From Phocaeicola sp. (GTDB taxonomy: Bacteria; Bacteroidota; Bacteroidia; Bacteroidales; Bacteroidaceae), in contig JAHHQV010000066.1 in NCBI GenBank assembly GCA_020026175.1, positions 1 to 12,552 on the forward strand: a stretch of DNA of 12,552 nucleotides. The letters are read 5' to 3'. Position 1 is the stretch's first letter, and every line of letters begins with the position of its first letter. This document shows, one piece after another, positions 1 to 6,168 of the stretch. The position numbers and the translations under genes were made by a program. The notes below the pieces were generated by a model. The model was not told where the DNA came from, searched no databases, and saw nothing but the letters and a program-made list of their open reading frames with translations.

Positions 1-376
1 TGTCATTTAACCGCTGATTGATGGAATAACCTTTTAAAAGATAATCTTTCAATACGCTGTTCGCCCAGATTCGAAATTGTGTACCCCTGACACTCTTAAC
101 TCTATATCCTACTGAGATAATGACATCTAGATTATAAAAGTTAGTTTGGTATTTTTTGCCATCTGAAGCAGTTGTCAAGGATTTCTTGACAACTGAATCT
201 TTAACTAACTCTTTCTCTTTGAATATATTATTGATATGTAAACTTATATTCTGTTTTGTAGAACAGAATAATTCAACCATTTGTGCCTGTGTAAGCCAGA
301 CGGTTTCATCTTCCATGTGTACCTCCAACTTGACAGTTTCATCCAGTTGATATAGTATTATTTCTCCTTGTTCCAT
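1..376 (-). CDS. RhuM-family protein, N-terminal part, runs off the window
   Basis: Reading the minus strand from the ATG at 376 gives 125 uninterrupted residues to the window edge. The N-terminal region matches the virulence RhuM family (COG3943) as I know it: an acidic opening, then WLTQAQMVELF at about residues 27-37, SLHINNIFKE at about 45-54, and a later stretch with YNLDVIISVGYRV and FRIWANSVLKDYL. This part resembles a KilA-N/Bro-like DNA-binding module. Full family members are usually about 330 residues, so roughly 200 residues are missing at the left edge. RhuM genes occur on genomic islands; their biochemical function is not settled. A TAnnTTTG box lies 32 bases upstream. The reading frame is clean and the family call is fairly safe, but no partner gene can be seen. 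Confidence 0.85.
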   Translation of the reverse strand, partial: MEQGEIILYQLDETVKLEVHMEDETVWLTQAQMVELFCSTKQNISLHINNIFKEKELVKDSVVKKSLTTASDGKKYQTNFYNLDVIISVGYRVKSVRGTQFRIWANSVLKDYLLKGYSINQRLND

Positions 377-407
377 CTTTTTAATATTTATGTATTTTTT
401 CACGCTG

Positions 408-415
408 CAAAGATA
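408..415 (-). promoter_or_regulatory. Candidate -7 box for the RhuM gene
   Basis: The minus strand reads TATCTTTG, an exact match to the Bacteroides -7 consensus TAnnTTTG, 32 bases before the RhuM ATG. No clear TTTG -33 element lies 19-21 bases upstream, so this is a partial match only. Confidence 0.45.
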
Positions 416-467
416 TGAGATATTAAACAGATTCTGATTTTGTTACAGAACTTAATGAAAAAGACAA

Positions 468-1283
468 TCAATTCATCATCGAGGTATTGTTTATCCATAT
501 CGGAATGACTACCCTGCTCTCCGGGCGGTTGACACCTATCAGCTTCTTGAAGAGGGTAGAAGCCTTGTACTGTTGAAGTGTAAACTTGTTTTGTTCTTTA
601 TCAAAACGTGAGTCTATCATATCCACAAGTCCCATCCAATCGAAGAAGCGTTCCATGATACGTACATTAAAGCATGGAATGGCCTCATTGATATATTGTG
701 ATTCTGTCATCTCATAGCAAAATGCAAAGTCAGGATCTACTTCAGCATACTTGGCAGCATAAAAATCTACATAACGAAATTCGTCTCCGTAAGTGTCGAG
801 CAGAACTGCAACGTAATTTAGGGAATTATTGAATGGCGCAAAGTCATATAAATCTAACAAAGCAGTGTCAGCCATTAGTTGTACACAATAGAATAGATGA
901 TGGGCAAGACGTTTGGGGTGACCTTTCATCTCCTTGCCCAGCTTGGTAAGTCTGAGTGTCCCCTTGTACTTCCGGAAAAGTTCTACATATTGTAGATAAT
1001 CCCAGACTGTAGCCCATTCTGGAATTGCAGATAGCACCATTTTCTTTTTGGGATAATTCTCCCAGAAAAAATCCTTAGGTCCCAAAGGATAGAGTTCCTC
1101 AATAACAGCAGTTGTCGGATTACCCACTTTCGTAAGAGGGATACCTTCAGCTGCCATATCGAGCATCCGATAAGTCATATTTACGAGCGGCATCTCAAGA
1201 TACACGCTTTCGTCTGCAAAATCCTTTAAGTATGCAGTATCCTGTTCCTTAGTCCAGAAGTGATCAGACATAAGTTTCTTCAT
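468..1283 (-). CDS. Protein of unknown function with paired winged-helix-like segments
   Basis: 271 residues, ATG at 1283; Met5 is a possible alternative start. I do not recognise a named family. Residues about 31-60 (helical, ending in GIPLTKVGNPTTAVIEEL) followed by about 100-125 (FRKYKGTLRLTKLGKEM, then a short basic stretch) recall the tandem winged-helix layout seen in the C-terminal part of some pRiA4b ORF-3-like proteins, in which 'LTxxG' turns mark the wings. The rest is rich in aromatic and acidic residues with no catalytic motif that I can see. No signal peptide or membrane segment is visible. It lies 46 bases after the resolvase on the same strand and could be transcribed with it. 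A DNA-binding or regulatory role is inference. Confidence 0.7.
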   Translation of the reverse strand: MKKLMSDHFWTKEQDTAYLKDFADESVYLEMPLVNMTYRMLDMAAEGIPLTKVGNPTTAVIEELYPLGPKDFFWENYPKKKMVLSAIPEWATVWDYLQYVELFRKYKGTLRLTKLGKEMKGHPKRLAHHLFYCVQLMADTALLDLYDFAPFNNSLNYVAVLLDTYGDEFRYVDFYAAKYAEVDPDFAFCYEMTESQYINEAIPCFNVRIMERFFDWMGLVDMIDSRFDKEQNKFTLQQYKASTLFKKLIGVNRPESRVVIPIWINNTSMMN

Positions 1284-1329
1284 ATATAATAATGTGTATT
1301 TAGTTATAAAAATAGGGACTTGTGAGAAT

Positions 1330-1914
1330 TTATTTTCTGTTTGGTTGAATATCCTCTTCAGCCAGATAGTTATAAATTGTCTGTTTGGCCTTGATGCCGG
1401 TTATCTCCATTATCTGCTGTACGGCTGTTCCAGCCTTGTAGAGTTGGATGACAGCTTCCTTCTTCGGTTTTTTCATCTTAGTCCCTTCCTGTCTGCCGAA
1501 CTTTACACCCCTCTTCTTGGCTGCATCAATTCCGGCTTTACACCCTTCGAGAATAAGATTGCGGTTATACTCGGCCAGTGATGCGAGTATCTGCATGGTG
1601 AACCTACCGACAGCAGTAGAAGTATCAAGATTGTCCTGTAGGGAAACTAGCTTGATTCGCCGTTGCTCCAGCTTGGCACAAAGGTCGAGCATTTCCTTGA
1701 CGGATCTGCCTAATCGGTCAAGTCGGTAAATGACAAGTGTGTCACCGGAACGCAGGTAATCCATGCAAGCAGTCAGGCCTTCACGCTTAAACTCCTTACC
1801 TGAGATTTTATCCGTGAAGATTCGGATGCACCCGGCGTTGTTCAGTGCATCTTCTTGAGAAGAGAGGTTTTGCTCCCTTGTACTTACTCTGGCATATCCT
1901 ATTTTTTCTCCCAT
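1330..1914 (-). CDS. Serine recombinase (resolvase/invertase family)
   Basis: 194 residues from the ATG at 1914. The catalytic domain shows YARVST at residues 7-12 with nucleophile Ser11 and Arg9, then YRLDRLGRS at 63-71 carrying the Asp66, Arg67 and Arg70 equivalents of the active site. The helix starting at about 103 (GRFTMQILASLAEYNR) matches the dimer-interface helix E. A helix-turn-helix at about 151-186 ends the protein, giving the usual length of a small resolvase or invertase. The frame remains open upstream to a TTG at 1941, but this sits inside a good promoter box (1939-1946) and the family normally starts at M-x-x-x-GYARVS, so I chose 1914. One oddity is that the segment usually reading AEFER...ER has Asn117 and Gly124 where Glu and Arg are normal; the central Arg118 is kept. 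It probably resolves multimers or inverts nearby DNA. Confidence 0.92.
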   Translation of the reverse strand: MGEKIGYARVSTREQNLSSQEDALNNAGCIRIFTDKISGKEFKREGLTACMDYLRSGDTLVIYRLDRLGRSVKEMLDLCAKLEQRRIKLVSLQDNLDTSTAVGRFTMQILASLAEYNRNLILEGCKAGIDAAKKRGVKFGRQEGTKMKKPKKEAVIQLYKAGTAVQQIMEITGIKAKQTIYNYLAEEDIQPNRK

Positions 1915-1938
1915 AAGTCTAAAATATACTTGATTTTT

Positions 1939-1969
1939 CAAAGTTATTACATTTAGACTTAAAAAGCAA
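1939..1969 (-). promoter_or_regulatory. Bacteroides-type promoter of the resolvase gene
   Basis: On the minus strand TAACTTTG (1946 down to 1939) matches TAnnTTTG exactly. A TTG at 1969-1967 lies 20 bases upstream, the right spacing for the -33 element. Transcription would start near 1932, leaving an ATG leader of about 18 bases. This also argues against the TTG start at 1941. Confidence 0.6.
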
Positions 1970-1970
1970 G

Positions 1971-2007
1971 AAAAATGCCCTATATATATAATGTATAGGG
2001 CATTTTT
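1971..2007. terminator. Perfect 14-bp hairpin, bidirectional terminator-like
   Basis: Arms AAAAATGCCCTATA (1971-1984) and TATAGGGCATTTTT (1994-2007) are exact reverse complements around a 9-base loop. With A5 before and T5 after, it looks like an intrinsic terminator on either strand. It sits between the divergent resolvase and abiE-1 promoters, where it could insulate them. A recombinase or regulator site is the alternative. Confidence 0.55.
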
Positions 2008-2014
2008 ATATAGT

Positions 2015-2030
2015 CTATGGTAAACTATAG
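2015..2030. repeat. Short near-palindrome between resolvase and abiE-1
   Basis: CTATGGT-AA-ACTATAG is an inverted repeat with one mismatch. It could be a binding site for the adjacent resolvase, but nothing else in the sequence supports that. Confidence 0.25.
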
Positions 2031-2082
2031 TTTATTTTAGCCCTATAAAAGATAAAAACAGCAAGAGAAAATGAATTATGGC

Positions 2083-2109
2083 GTCACAAATAAATTATAA
2101 ATTTATGAC
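2083..2109. promoter_or_regulatory. AbiEi-1 operator, upstream copy
   Basis: A 27-bp palindrome, GTCACAAAT-N9-ATTTATGAC, with one mismatch between the 9-bp arms. It lies upstream of the -33 element of the abiE-1 promoter. A second copy begins 49 bp downstream. AbiEi antitoxins of known systems repress their own operons by binding paired inverted repeats, which this arrangement fits. Confidence 0.7.
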
Positions 2110-2123
2110 AAGAGCAAATAAAT

Positions 2124-2154
2124 TTTGTATTGTCACAAATAAATTATAAATTTG
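2124..2154 (+). promoter_or_regulatory. Bacteroides-type promoter of the abiE-1 operon
   Basis: TTTG at 2124-2127, a 19-base spacer, then TAAATTTG at 2147-2154: a full match to the Bacteroides TTTG/TAnnTTTG promoter. Transcription should start near 2161, so the ATG at 2170 has a leader of only about 9 bases. The -7 box lies inside the second operator. Confidence 0.75.
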
Positions 2155-2158
2155 TGAC
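2132..2158. promoter_or_regulatory. AbiEi-1 operator, downstream copy over the -7 box
   Basis: A 27-bp palindrome, GTCACAAAT-N9-ATTTGTGAC, with perfect 9-bp arms. It covers the -7 box, so occupancy should block RNA polymerase directly. It repeats the 2083-2109 site in the same orientation with nearly the same 9-base centre. Confidence 0.75.
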
Positions 2159-2169
2159 AAATAAATCTT

Positions 2170-2772
2170 ATGAGTATTATAACACAAATAGAAGAAAGAA
2201 TCAAGTCATTTGGAAGAGGAAGCATTTTTTACCCTGACGACTTTATGGAATTGGGTACATCTGAGGCAATCAGACAATCGTTGACAAGATTAAGTAAAGA
2301 CGAGAAGATTGTCAGGGTAGCCCAGGGAATCTATTGCTACCCTCAAATTGATGAAGAACTTGGTCTTGGTACTATTATGCCTACCTCAGATGAAATAGCC
2401 AGAAGTTTGGCAAAAAGAGACCACGCAAGGATTGTCCCGACTGGCTCTTACGCACAGCATATTCTTGGTTTATCTACACAAATACCATTGAACTGTGTAT
2501 ATATGACTGATGGATCAGCAAGACATCTGGAGTTATATAATGGAAGAAAGATAACTTTCAAAAGAACAACACCTAAGAATCTGTCTTTCACCAGTAAATT
2601 AGCTATGCTGATAACATTCGCTCTTAAATCTCTTGGTAAAATAAATATAGAACAGACCGTCATAAAAAGAATCCGAGAGTTACTGAAAAATGAGCCAAAG
2701 AGTGAAGTTATGAAAGACTTATGTTTAATGCCGGAATGGATAAGGAATATAGTAACAGAAGCTTATGAATAA
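2170..2772 (+). CDS. AbiEi-type antitoxin and autorepressor (DUF6088 family), module 1
   Basis: 200 residues. This is the form common in Bacteroidales next to AbiEii toxins. Residues 1-60 form a winged helix-turn-helix: IRQSLTRLSKDEKIVRVAQG at 34-53 is the recognition part and GIYCYP at 53-58 is the wing. Residues about 70-200 are the antitoxin domain, with ARIVPTG at 86-92 and LSTQIPLN at 101-108, both conserved in module 2. In known AbiE systems this protein counteracts the toxin without forming a stable complex (type IV) and represses the operon. Its stop codon overlaps the start of the toxin gene by 8 bases, indicating translational coupling. The paired palindromes at 2083-2158 are its likely targets. 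It is only about 40% identical by eye to the module 2 antitoxin. Confidence 0.88.
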   Translation: MSIITQIEERIKSFGRGSIFYPDDFMELGTSEAIRQSLTRLSKDEKIVRVAQGIYCYPQIDEELGLGTIMPTSDEIARSLAKRDHARIVPTGSYAQHILGLSTQIPLNCVYMTDGSARHLELYNGRKITFKRTTPKNLSFTSKLAMLITFALKSLGKINIEQTVIKRIRELLKNEPKSEVMKDLCLMPEWIRNIVTEAYE

Positions 2773-3775
2773 TTATTTTAGTCTAACAAAAGAACAACAG
2801 CAAAAGGTATTACAGGCAACAGAAAACAAGATAGGATTGCCAGGACAAGCCATAGAGAAAGATATATGGGTAACAACGATATTGCAAATAGTTTTCACCA
2901 TGTCTTGTTCCCAACACCTTATATTCAAGGGAGGAACCTCAATATCAAAAGTTTGGAACCTGATAAAACGATTTTCAGAAGACATTGACCTTGCCATTGA
3001 TCCTGTAGTCTTTGGGATTACTGGAGATATAACAAAGAAGAAAATAAAGAAGCTCAGAAAAGCGTCATCTGTTTATGTAAGAGATACATTCTATCCTGAG
3101 CTACAGGAATCAATAGAGAATCATGGCTTGGCTGAGTTATGTTCTGTGGAAGTTGAACCTGATGGAGAGGGTGACGGTACTTATCCTGAGCCAAGAAAGG
3201 TATGGATCAAATATAACAGTGTTTATCCTTCAGAATTAGATTACCTTAAACCAGTTGTCATGCTTGAAATCAGTGCCCGTTCACTAATGGAACCATGCAC
3301 TGTTACCAAAGTAAAGAGTATGGTAGAAAACAACTACCCGAATATCCAAACGACACTGGTTGATTCTGATATTACCACTGCCAATGCCGAAAAGACTTTT
3401 TTGGAGAAAGCATTTCTTATACATGAAATGTTCTCTGTAGAAGGACATGGAAGCAAAGCAGACAGAAAATCAAGACATCTGTATGATTTGTCAGAAATGA
3501 TGAAGCATGGTATAGATGACAAAGCTATAAAAAATGATGATTTATGGGAGTCAATCAGACAACATAGGGAAATATATACTTCTGTAAGTGGTATGGACTA
3601 CGCTCCGGATATAAGAAAAAGAATAGTCCTCATACCACGAGAAGATATAATATCCGCATGGGAAAAGGACTATACTGATATGAAGGATGATATGATATTC
3701 GGAGATAAGTCGACATTTGACGAACTTATTGATATGATGAAAACCCTCCAGGAAAAATTTAGAGAAATACAATAA
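2765..3775 (+). CDS. AbiEii-type nucleotidyltransferase toxin, module 1
   Basis: 336 residues. The nucleotidyltransferase core is intact: FKGGTSISK at 54-62 (motif I, GG-T/S) and SEDIDLAID at 71-79 with the metal-binding acids Asp73 and Asp75 (motif II). A third strand, VVMLEISARS, at 164-173 contains Glu168, followed by EKTFLEKAFLIHE at 209-221 and SRHLYDL at 236-242, which match the later conserved motifs of the AbiEii/AbiGii family. Related enzymes (AbiEii, MenT toxins) use nucleotides to stop growth, and MenT toxins modify tRNA ends; the substrate here cannot be read from sequence. It overlaps abiEi-1 by 8 bases. No third gene follows before the hairpin at 3825. Phage abortive infection is the known role of the family, not shown here. 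Confidence 0.9.
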   Translation: MNNYFSLTKEQQQKVLQATENKIGLPGQAIEKDIWVTTILQIVFTMSCSQHLIFKGGTSISKVWNLIKRFSEDIDLAIDPVVFGITGDITKKKIKKLRKASSVYVRDTFYPELQESIENHGLAELCSVEVEPDGEGDGTYPEPRKVWIKYNSVYPSELDYLKPVVMLEISARSLMEPCTVTKVKSMVENNYPNIQTTLVDSDITTANAEKTFLEKAFLIHEMFSVEGHGSKADRKSRHLYDLSEMMKHGIDDKAIKNDDLWESIRQHREIYTSVSGMDYAPDIRKRIVLIPREDIISAWEKDYTDMKDDMIFGDKSTFDELIDMMKTLQEKFREIQ

Positions 3776-3824
3776 ACTGAAGCATATAAAAAACTAATAA
3801 ATTAAGAATTTAGATAAGCGAGTA

Positions 3825-3866
3825 ACTTCAAGCGAGATGGAAATATATAATCTCACTCCCTTAAGT
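3825..3866. terminator. Decayed hairpin at the end of abiE-1
   Basis: ACTT/AAGT, AAG/CTT and GAGAT/ATCTC pair in nested order with internal mismatches. The position and outer bases correspond to the better hairpin at 6629-6661, so this is probably an older or damaged copy of the same terminator. It has no clear U-tract. Confidence 0.35.
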
Positions 3867-3870
3867 AATA

Positions 3871-4253
3871 TTATAAAAAACCAAAAGCAGGTTTTAGCAA
3901 TCCCAAAGCCTTTTCAACATCAACCTGATTTACGTCCATAAGGTCATCACCCCAGGCTTCAGGGAAATCTATGATGGATTTGCCGTTGTTCAAGACTGCG
4001 TTCCTTATGACTTTCTTTACGTTCGGAAAAGATGGCTCTATCTGGAAGTGCAGACAATGCCGGACAGCCACTATAAGGGTTTCTTCGTCAACAAAGAAAC
4101 GAATGGTCACATTCATGTGAATCTGGTTTTGTATAAGGTAAAAGTCCTGTTTTCATATCAACATGATTTATAGGGTTAAACTTTATATCTGTAGTCCTTG
4201 TAGGATGTCTTGCGTATATCCACAGCATCATATACTTCGTCTGTATGTTCTGA
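3871..4253 (-). pseudogene. Broken duplicate of the two small genes at 6669-7446
   Basis: This stretch copies the 3' end of the 105-residue gene (7129-7446) and most of the 146-residue gene (6669-7109). Compared with the intact pair, 158 bases are missing at about 4129, between the start codon at 4156 and the internal Met at 4116. Because 158 is not a multiple of three, the start is out of frame with the rest. An 81-codon frame (4116 to 3871) preserves the C-terminal domain, and an independent short product is possible but unlikely. The copy of the second gene stops at about 4253, keeping only its last 25 or so codons. The first 138 bases (3906-4043) differ from the intact copy at one position; the next 70 are only about 73% identical. 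Confidence 0.8.
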
Positions 4254-4341
4254 ATCTAAATATTATTTACTAAGGAAATTTAGGAAATATCAAGAAAAAA
4301 TGAAGAGAATATATGATTCATTTGGTTATTTACCTAATTGA
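4252..4341 (+). pseudogene. Possible 3' remnant of an unknown gene
   Basis: Directly at the point where the duplicated flank ends, an open frame without its own good start encodes about 29 residues rich in Lys, Arg and Tyr, ending SFGYLPN before a TGA at 4339. It reads like the C-terminal helix of a lost protein. It could be chance in AT-rich DNA. Confidence 0.25.
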
Positions 4342-4414
4342 TATATTTGAGTGAAATGTGCAAGTAACCCCTATATTGAAAACAACAGCTTTGGAGTATA
4401 GAAATTCACATAAA

Positions 4415-4445
4415 TTGTCCGAAATAATGTACGAATTTCGGACAA
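4415..4445. promoter_or_regulatory. AbiEi-2 operator, upstream copy
   Basis: Perfect 11-bp arms, TTGTCCGAAAT and ATTTCGGACAA, around 9 bases. The inner 27 bp (4417-4443) read GTCCGAAAT-N9-ATTTCGGAC, the same layout as the module 1 operator but with CG in place of AC at arm positions 4-5. Confidence 0.72.
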
Positions 4446-4459
4446 ATTTAGCCAAAGAA

Positions 4460-4491
4460 CTTGTTTTGTCCGAAAAAAAGCATTAAATTCG
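4460..4491 (+). promoter_or_regulatory. Candidate promoter of the abiE-2 operon
   Basis: CTTG at 4460-4463, 20 bases, then TAAATTCG at 4484-4491, one mismatch from TAnnTTTG. The -33 element lies at the same offset from the downstream operator as in module 1. The expected start is near 4498, about 10 bases before the ATG at 4508. Confidence 0.55.
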
Positions 4492-4498
4492 GACAAAA
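4464..4498. promoter_or_regulatory. AbiEi-2 operator, downstream copy over the -7 box
   Basis: Perfect 11-bp arms, TTTTGTCCGAA and TTCGGACAAAA. The GTC...GAC core spans 27 bp (4468-4494) and starts 51 bp after the upstream core, close to the 49 bp of module 1. It covers the candidate -7 box. Confidence 0.72.
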
Positions 4499-4507
4499 TT
4501 AGATGTT

Positions 4508-5107
4508 ATGGTAATATCGAAAGTCATTAAAGAGCACATAACCAGGAACGGAGAGAACAAGATATACACTGTTTCGGATTTTGCAGACTTGAACAACGAT
4601 ATGCTTGTTACAAGGGTGCTGTCAAGGCTGAAGGAAGAACAGTTCCTTATCAGGCTTTCACAAGGCATATACCTGTATCCGAGCAGGAACAGGTTTGGAA
4701 TTTGCAAGCCGAGCATTGATCAGATAGCCAATGCAATAGCTGAAAAGGATCATGCAAGGATAATACCTTCCGGCCTCACTGCCCTGAATGAACTGGGTTT
4801 GTCGACACAGGTGCCAATGAATGCAGTGTACATAACCAACGGGACACCGAGAACCATACAATTAAGCAATCGCTCAATCACATTCAAGAAAGGGTCTCCA
4901 AGATATTTTGCCTATCAAAGTCGTATTTTTACTATGGTGGTTACCGCCCTCAAACAGATAGGTGAAGAAAAAGTAAGTGATGAAATTCTCCTGAAGATAA
5001 AGTCGATACTTGATACGGAAGAAAAGGAGAAGGTAAACCATGACTATAAGATAGCACCGCAATGGATCAGGAAAAAGCTTAAAACCGTTTTATATGGAAA
5101 CAACTGA
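4508..5107 (+). CDS. AbiEi-type antitoxin and autorepressor (DUF6088-like), module 2
   Basis: 199 residues with the same two-part architecture as module 1. The winged helix has its turn at 35-52 (TRVLSRLKEEQFLIRLSQ) and the wing GIYLYP at 53-58. The antitoxin domain contains HARIIPSG at 82-89 and GLSTQVPMN at 97-105. Identity to the module 1 antitoxin is about 40% by eye, highest in the wing and in these two blocks. An ATG at 4503 is out of frame; 4508 is the only sensible start. The stop overlaps the toxin start by 14 bases. The likely targets are the palindromes at 4415-4498, whose differing arm bases should match changes in the recognition helix. Confidence 0.88.
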   Translation: MVISKVIKEHITRNGENKIYTVSDFADLNNDMLVTRVLSRLKEEQFLIRLSQGIYLYPSRNRFGICKPSIDQIANAIAEKDHARIIPSGLTALNELGLSTQVPMNAVYITNGTPRTIQLSNRSITFKKGSPRYFAYQSRIFTMVVTALKQIGEEKVSDEILLKIKSILDTEEKEKVNHDYKIAPQWIRKKLKTVLYGNN

Positions 5108-6146
5108 GAAGACAATATGGATAAACCTGCCGGAAGATGAAAAACTCACAATATTGAGTAATATCGCCGAAGAAAAGGGAATAAAGGAAAATGCTGTTGA
5201 AAAGGATTTCTGGGTCAGCATGGTTCTTAAGGCTATGTTCAGTTTGGAATATAGTGACAATCTGTTTTTTAAGGGAGGTACAAGCCTCAGTAAAGGCTGG
5301 GGGCTGATAGAACGGTTTTCTGAAGACTGTGACCTGGCCATAGACAGGAAATATCTTGGTTTTGGAGAGGAACTATCCAGAAAGGATAGAACCAGATTAA
5401 GGAAAAAGTCGAAAGAGTTTATAGAAAACACTCTTTCAAAGGATTTAAATGTAAAACTTGAAGAACTGGGACTGCCCGGCAAATTTAAGATTGACATTCC
5501 GGAAATCAAGGAATCCGATAAGGATCCGGTCGAGTTCTTTGTAGAGTATGAATCCTGTCTTAAGGACAAGGAAGATTATATAAAAGAAAGGGTAAAGATA
5601 GAAATAAGCTGCAGGTCTATGTTCGAACCGTTTGAGAACGTGGAAATGCGGTCAATGATAGAGGATGCGTATCTGGAAGAGTCATTTGCACATCCCAAGT
5701 TCAGTGTCCCGACAGTAATACCAGGCAGAACCTTTCTTGAAAAGGTGTTCCTGCTTCACGAGGAGTTCAACAGGCCGGGTGGCTGTACGAGACTTGACAG
5801 ACTGACCAGACACATGTATGATATAGAAAAGATGATGGACCGGGATTTCGCCAAAGAAGCGATGAACGATTCAGGAATGTATGAGGAAATTGTAAAACAC
5901 CGCCAAAGCCTGACCGCATGGAGTGGTCTGGACTATAAGCTGCATAAACCATCAACCATTGATTTCATACCAGATGAAACAACAAGAAAAGAACTGGAAA
6001 AGGACTATTCGAAGATGCAGGAAAGTTTCATTTATGGTCAATCATTATCCTACGAAGAATTGATAGCAAGATTAAAAGAGCTGCAAGAACGCTTCAGGTC
6101 ATTGGCTTGGGAAAAAGAAAGCGAATTCTTCAAGGGAGAGAACTAA
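5094..6146 (+). CDS. AbiEii-type nucleotidyltransferase toxin, module 2
   Basis: 350 residues. Motif I is FFKGGTSLSK at 58-67 and motif II is SEDCDLAID at 76-84 with Asp78 and Asp80. The third-strand equivalent, VKIEISCRS, at 167-175 contains Glu170; RTFLEKVFLLHEEF at 212-225 and TRHMYDIEKM at 238-247 are the later conserved blocks. All catalytic elements present in the module 1 toxin are kept, so both enzymes look functional. The C-terminus (about 300-350) is a charged helix extended by roughly ten residues compared with module 1. It overlaps abiEi-2 by 14 bases and is followed 22 bases later by a third gene on the same strand. The substrate and the toxic outcome are not visible from sequence. 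Confidence 0.9.
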   Translation: METTEKTIWINLPEDEKLTILSNIAEEKGIKENAVEKDFWVSMVLKAMFSLEYSDNLFFKGGTSLSKGWGLIERFSEDCDLAIDRKYLGFGEELSRKDRTRLRKKSKEFIENTLSKDLNVKLEELGLPGKFKIDIPEIKESDKDPVEFFVEYESCLKDKEDYIKERVKIEISCRSMFEPFENVEMRSMIEDAYLEESFAHPKFSVPTVIPGRTFLEKVFLLHEEFNRPGGCTRLDRLTRHMYDIEKMMDRDFAKEAMNDSGMYEEIVKHRQSLTAWSGLDYKLHKPSTIDFIPDETTRKELEKDYSKMQESFIYGQSLSYEELIARLKELQERFRSLAWEKESEFFKGEN

Positions 6147-6168
6147 CTCAAAACATATTCATCTTTAA

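Noticed and set aside
1294..1729. Plus-strand frames opposite the resolvase gene
   Set aside because: They lie antisense to a clear serine recombinase and have no family resemblance.
1915..1941. Longer resolvase start at a TTG (1941)
   Set aside because: The TTG lies within the -7 box and upstream of the predicted transcription start; the ATG at 1914 gives the usual family N-terminus.
3871..4116. 81-codon frame as an independent intact gene
   Set aside because: It begins at an internal Met of the intact homologue and is preceded by a 158-base frameshifting deletion, so I treat it as a pseudogene fragment.
4874..5569. Minus-strand frames opposite abiE-2
   Set aside because: They are antisense shadows of the well-supported antitoxin and toxin genes.
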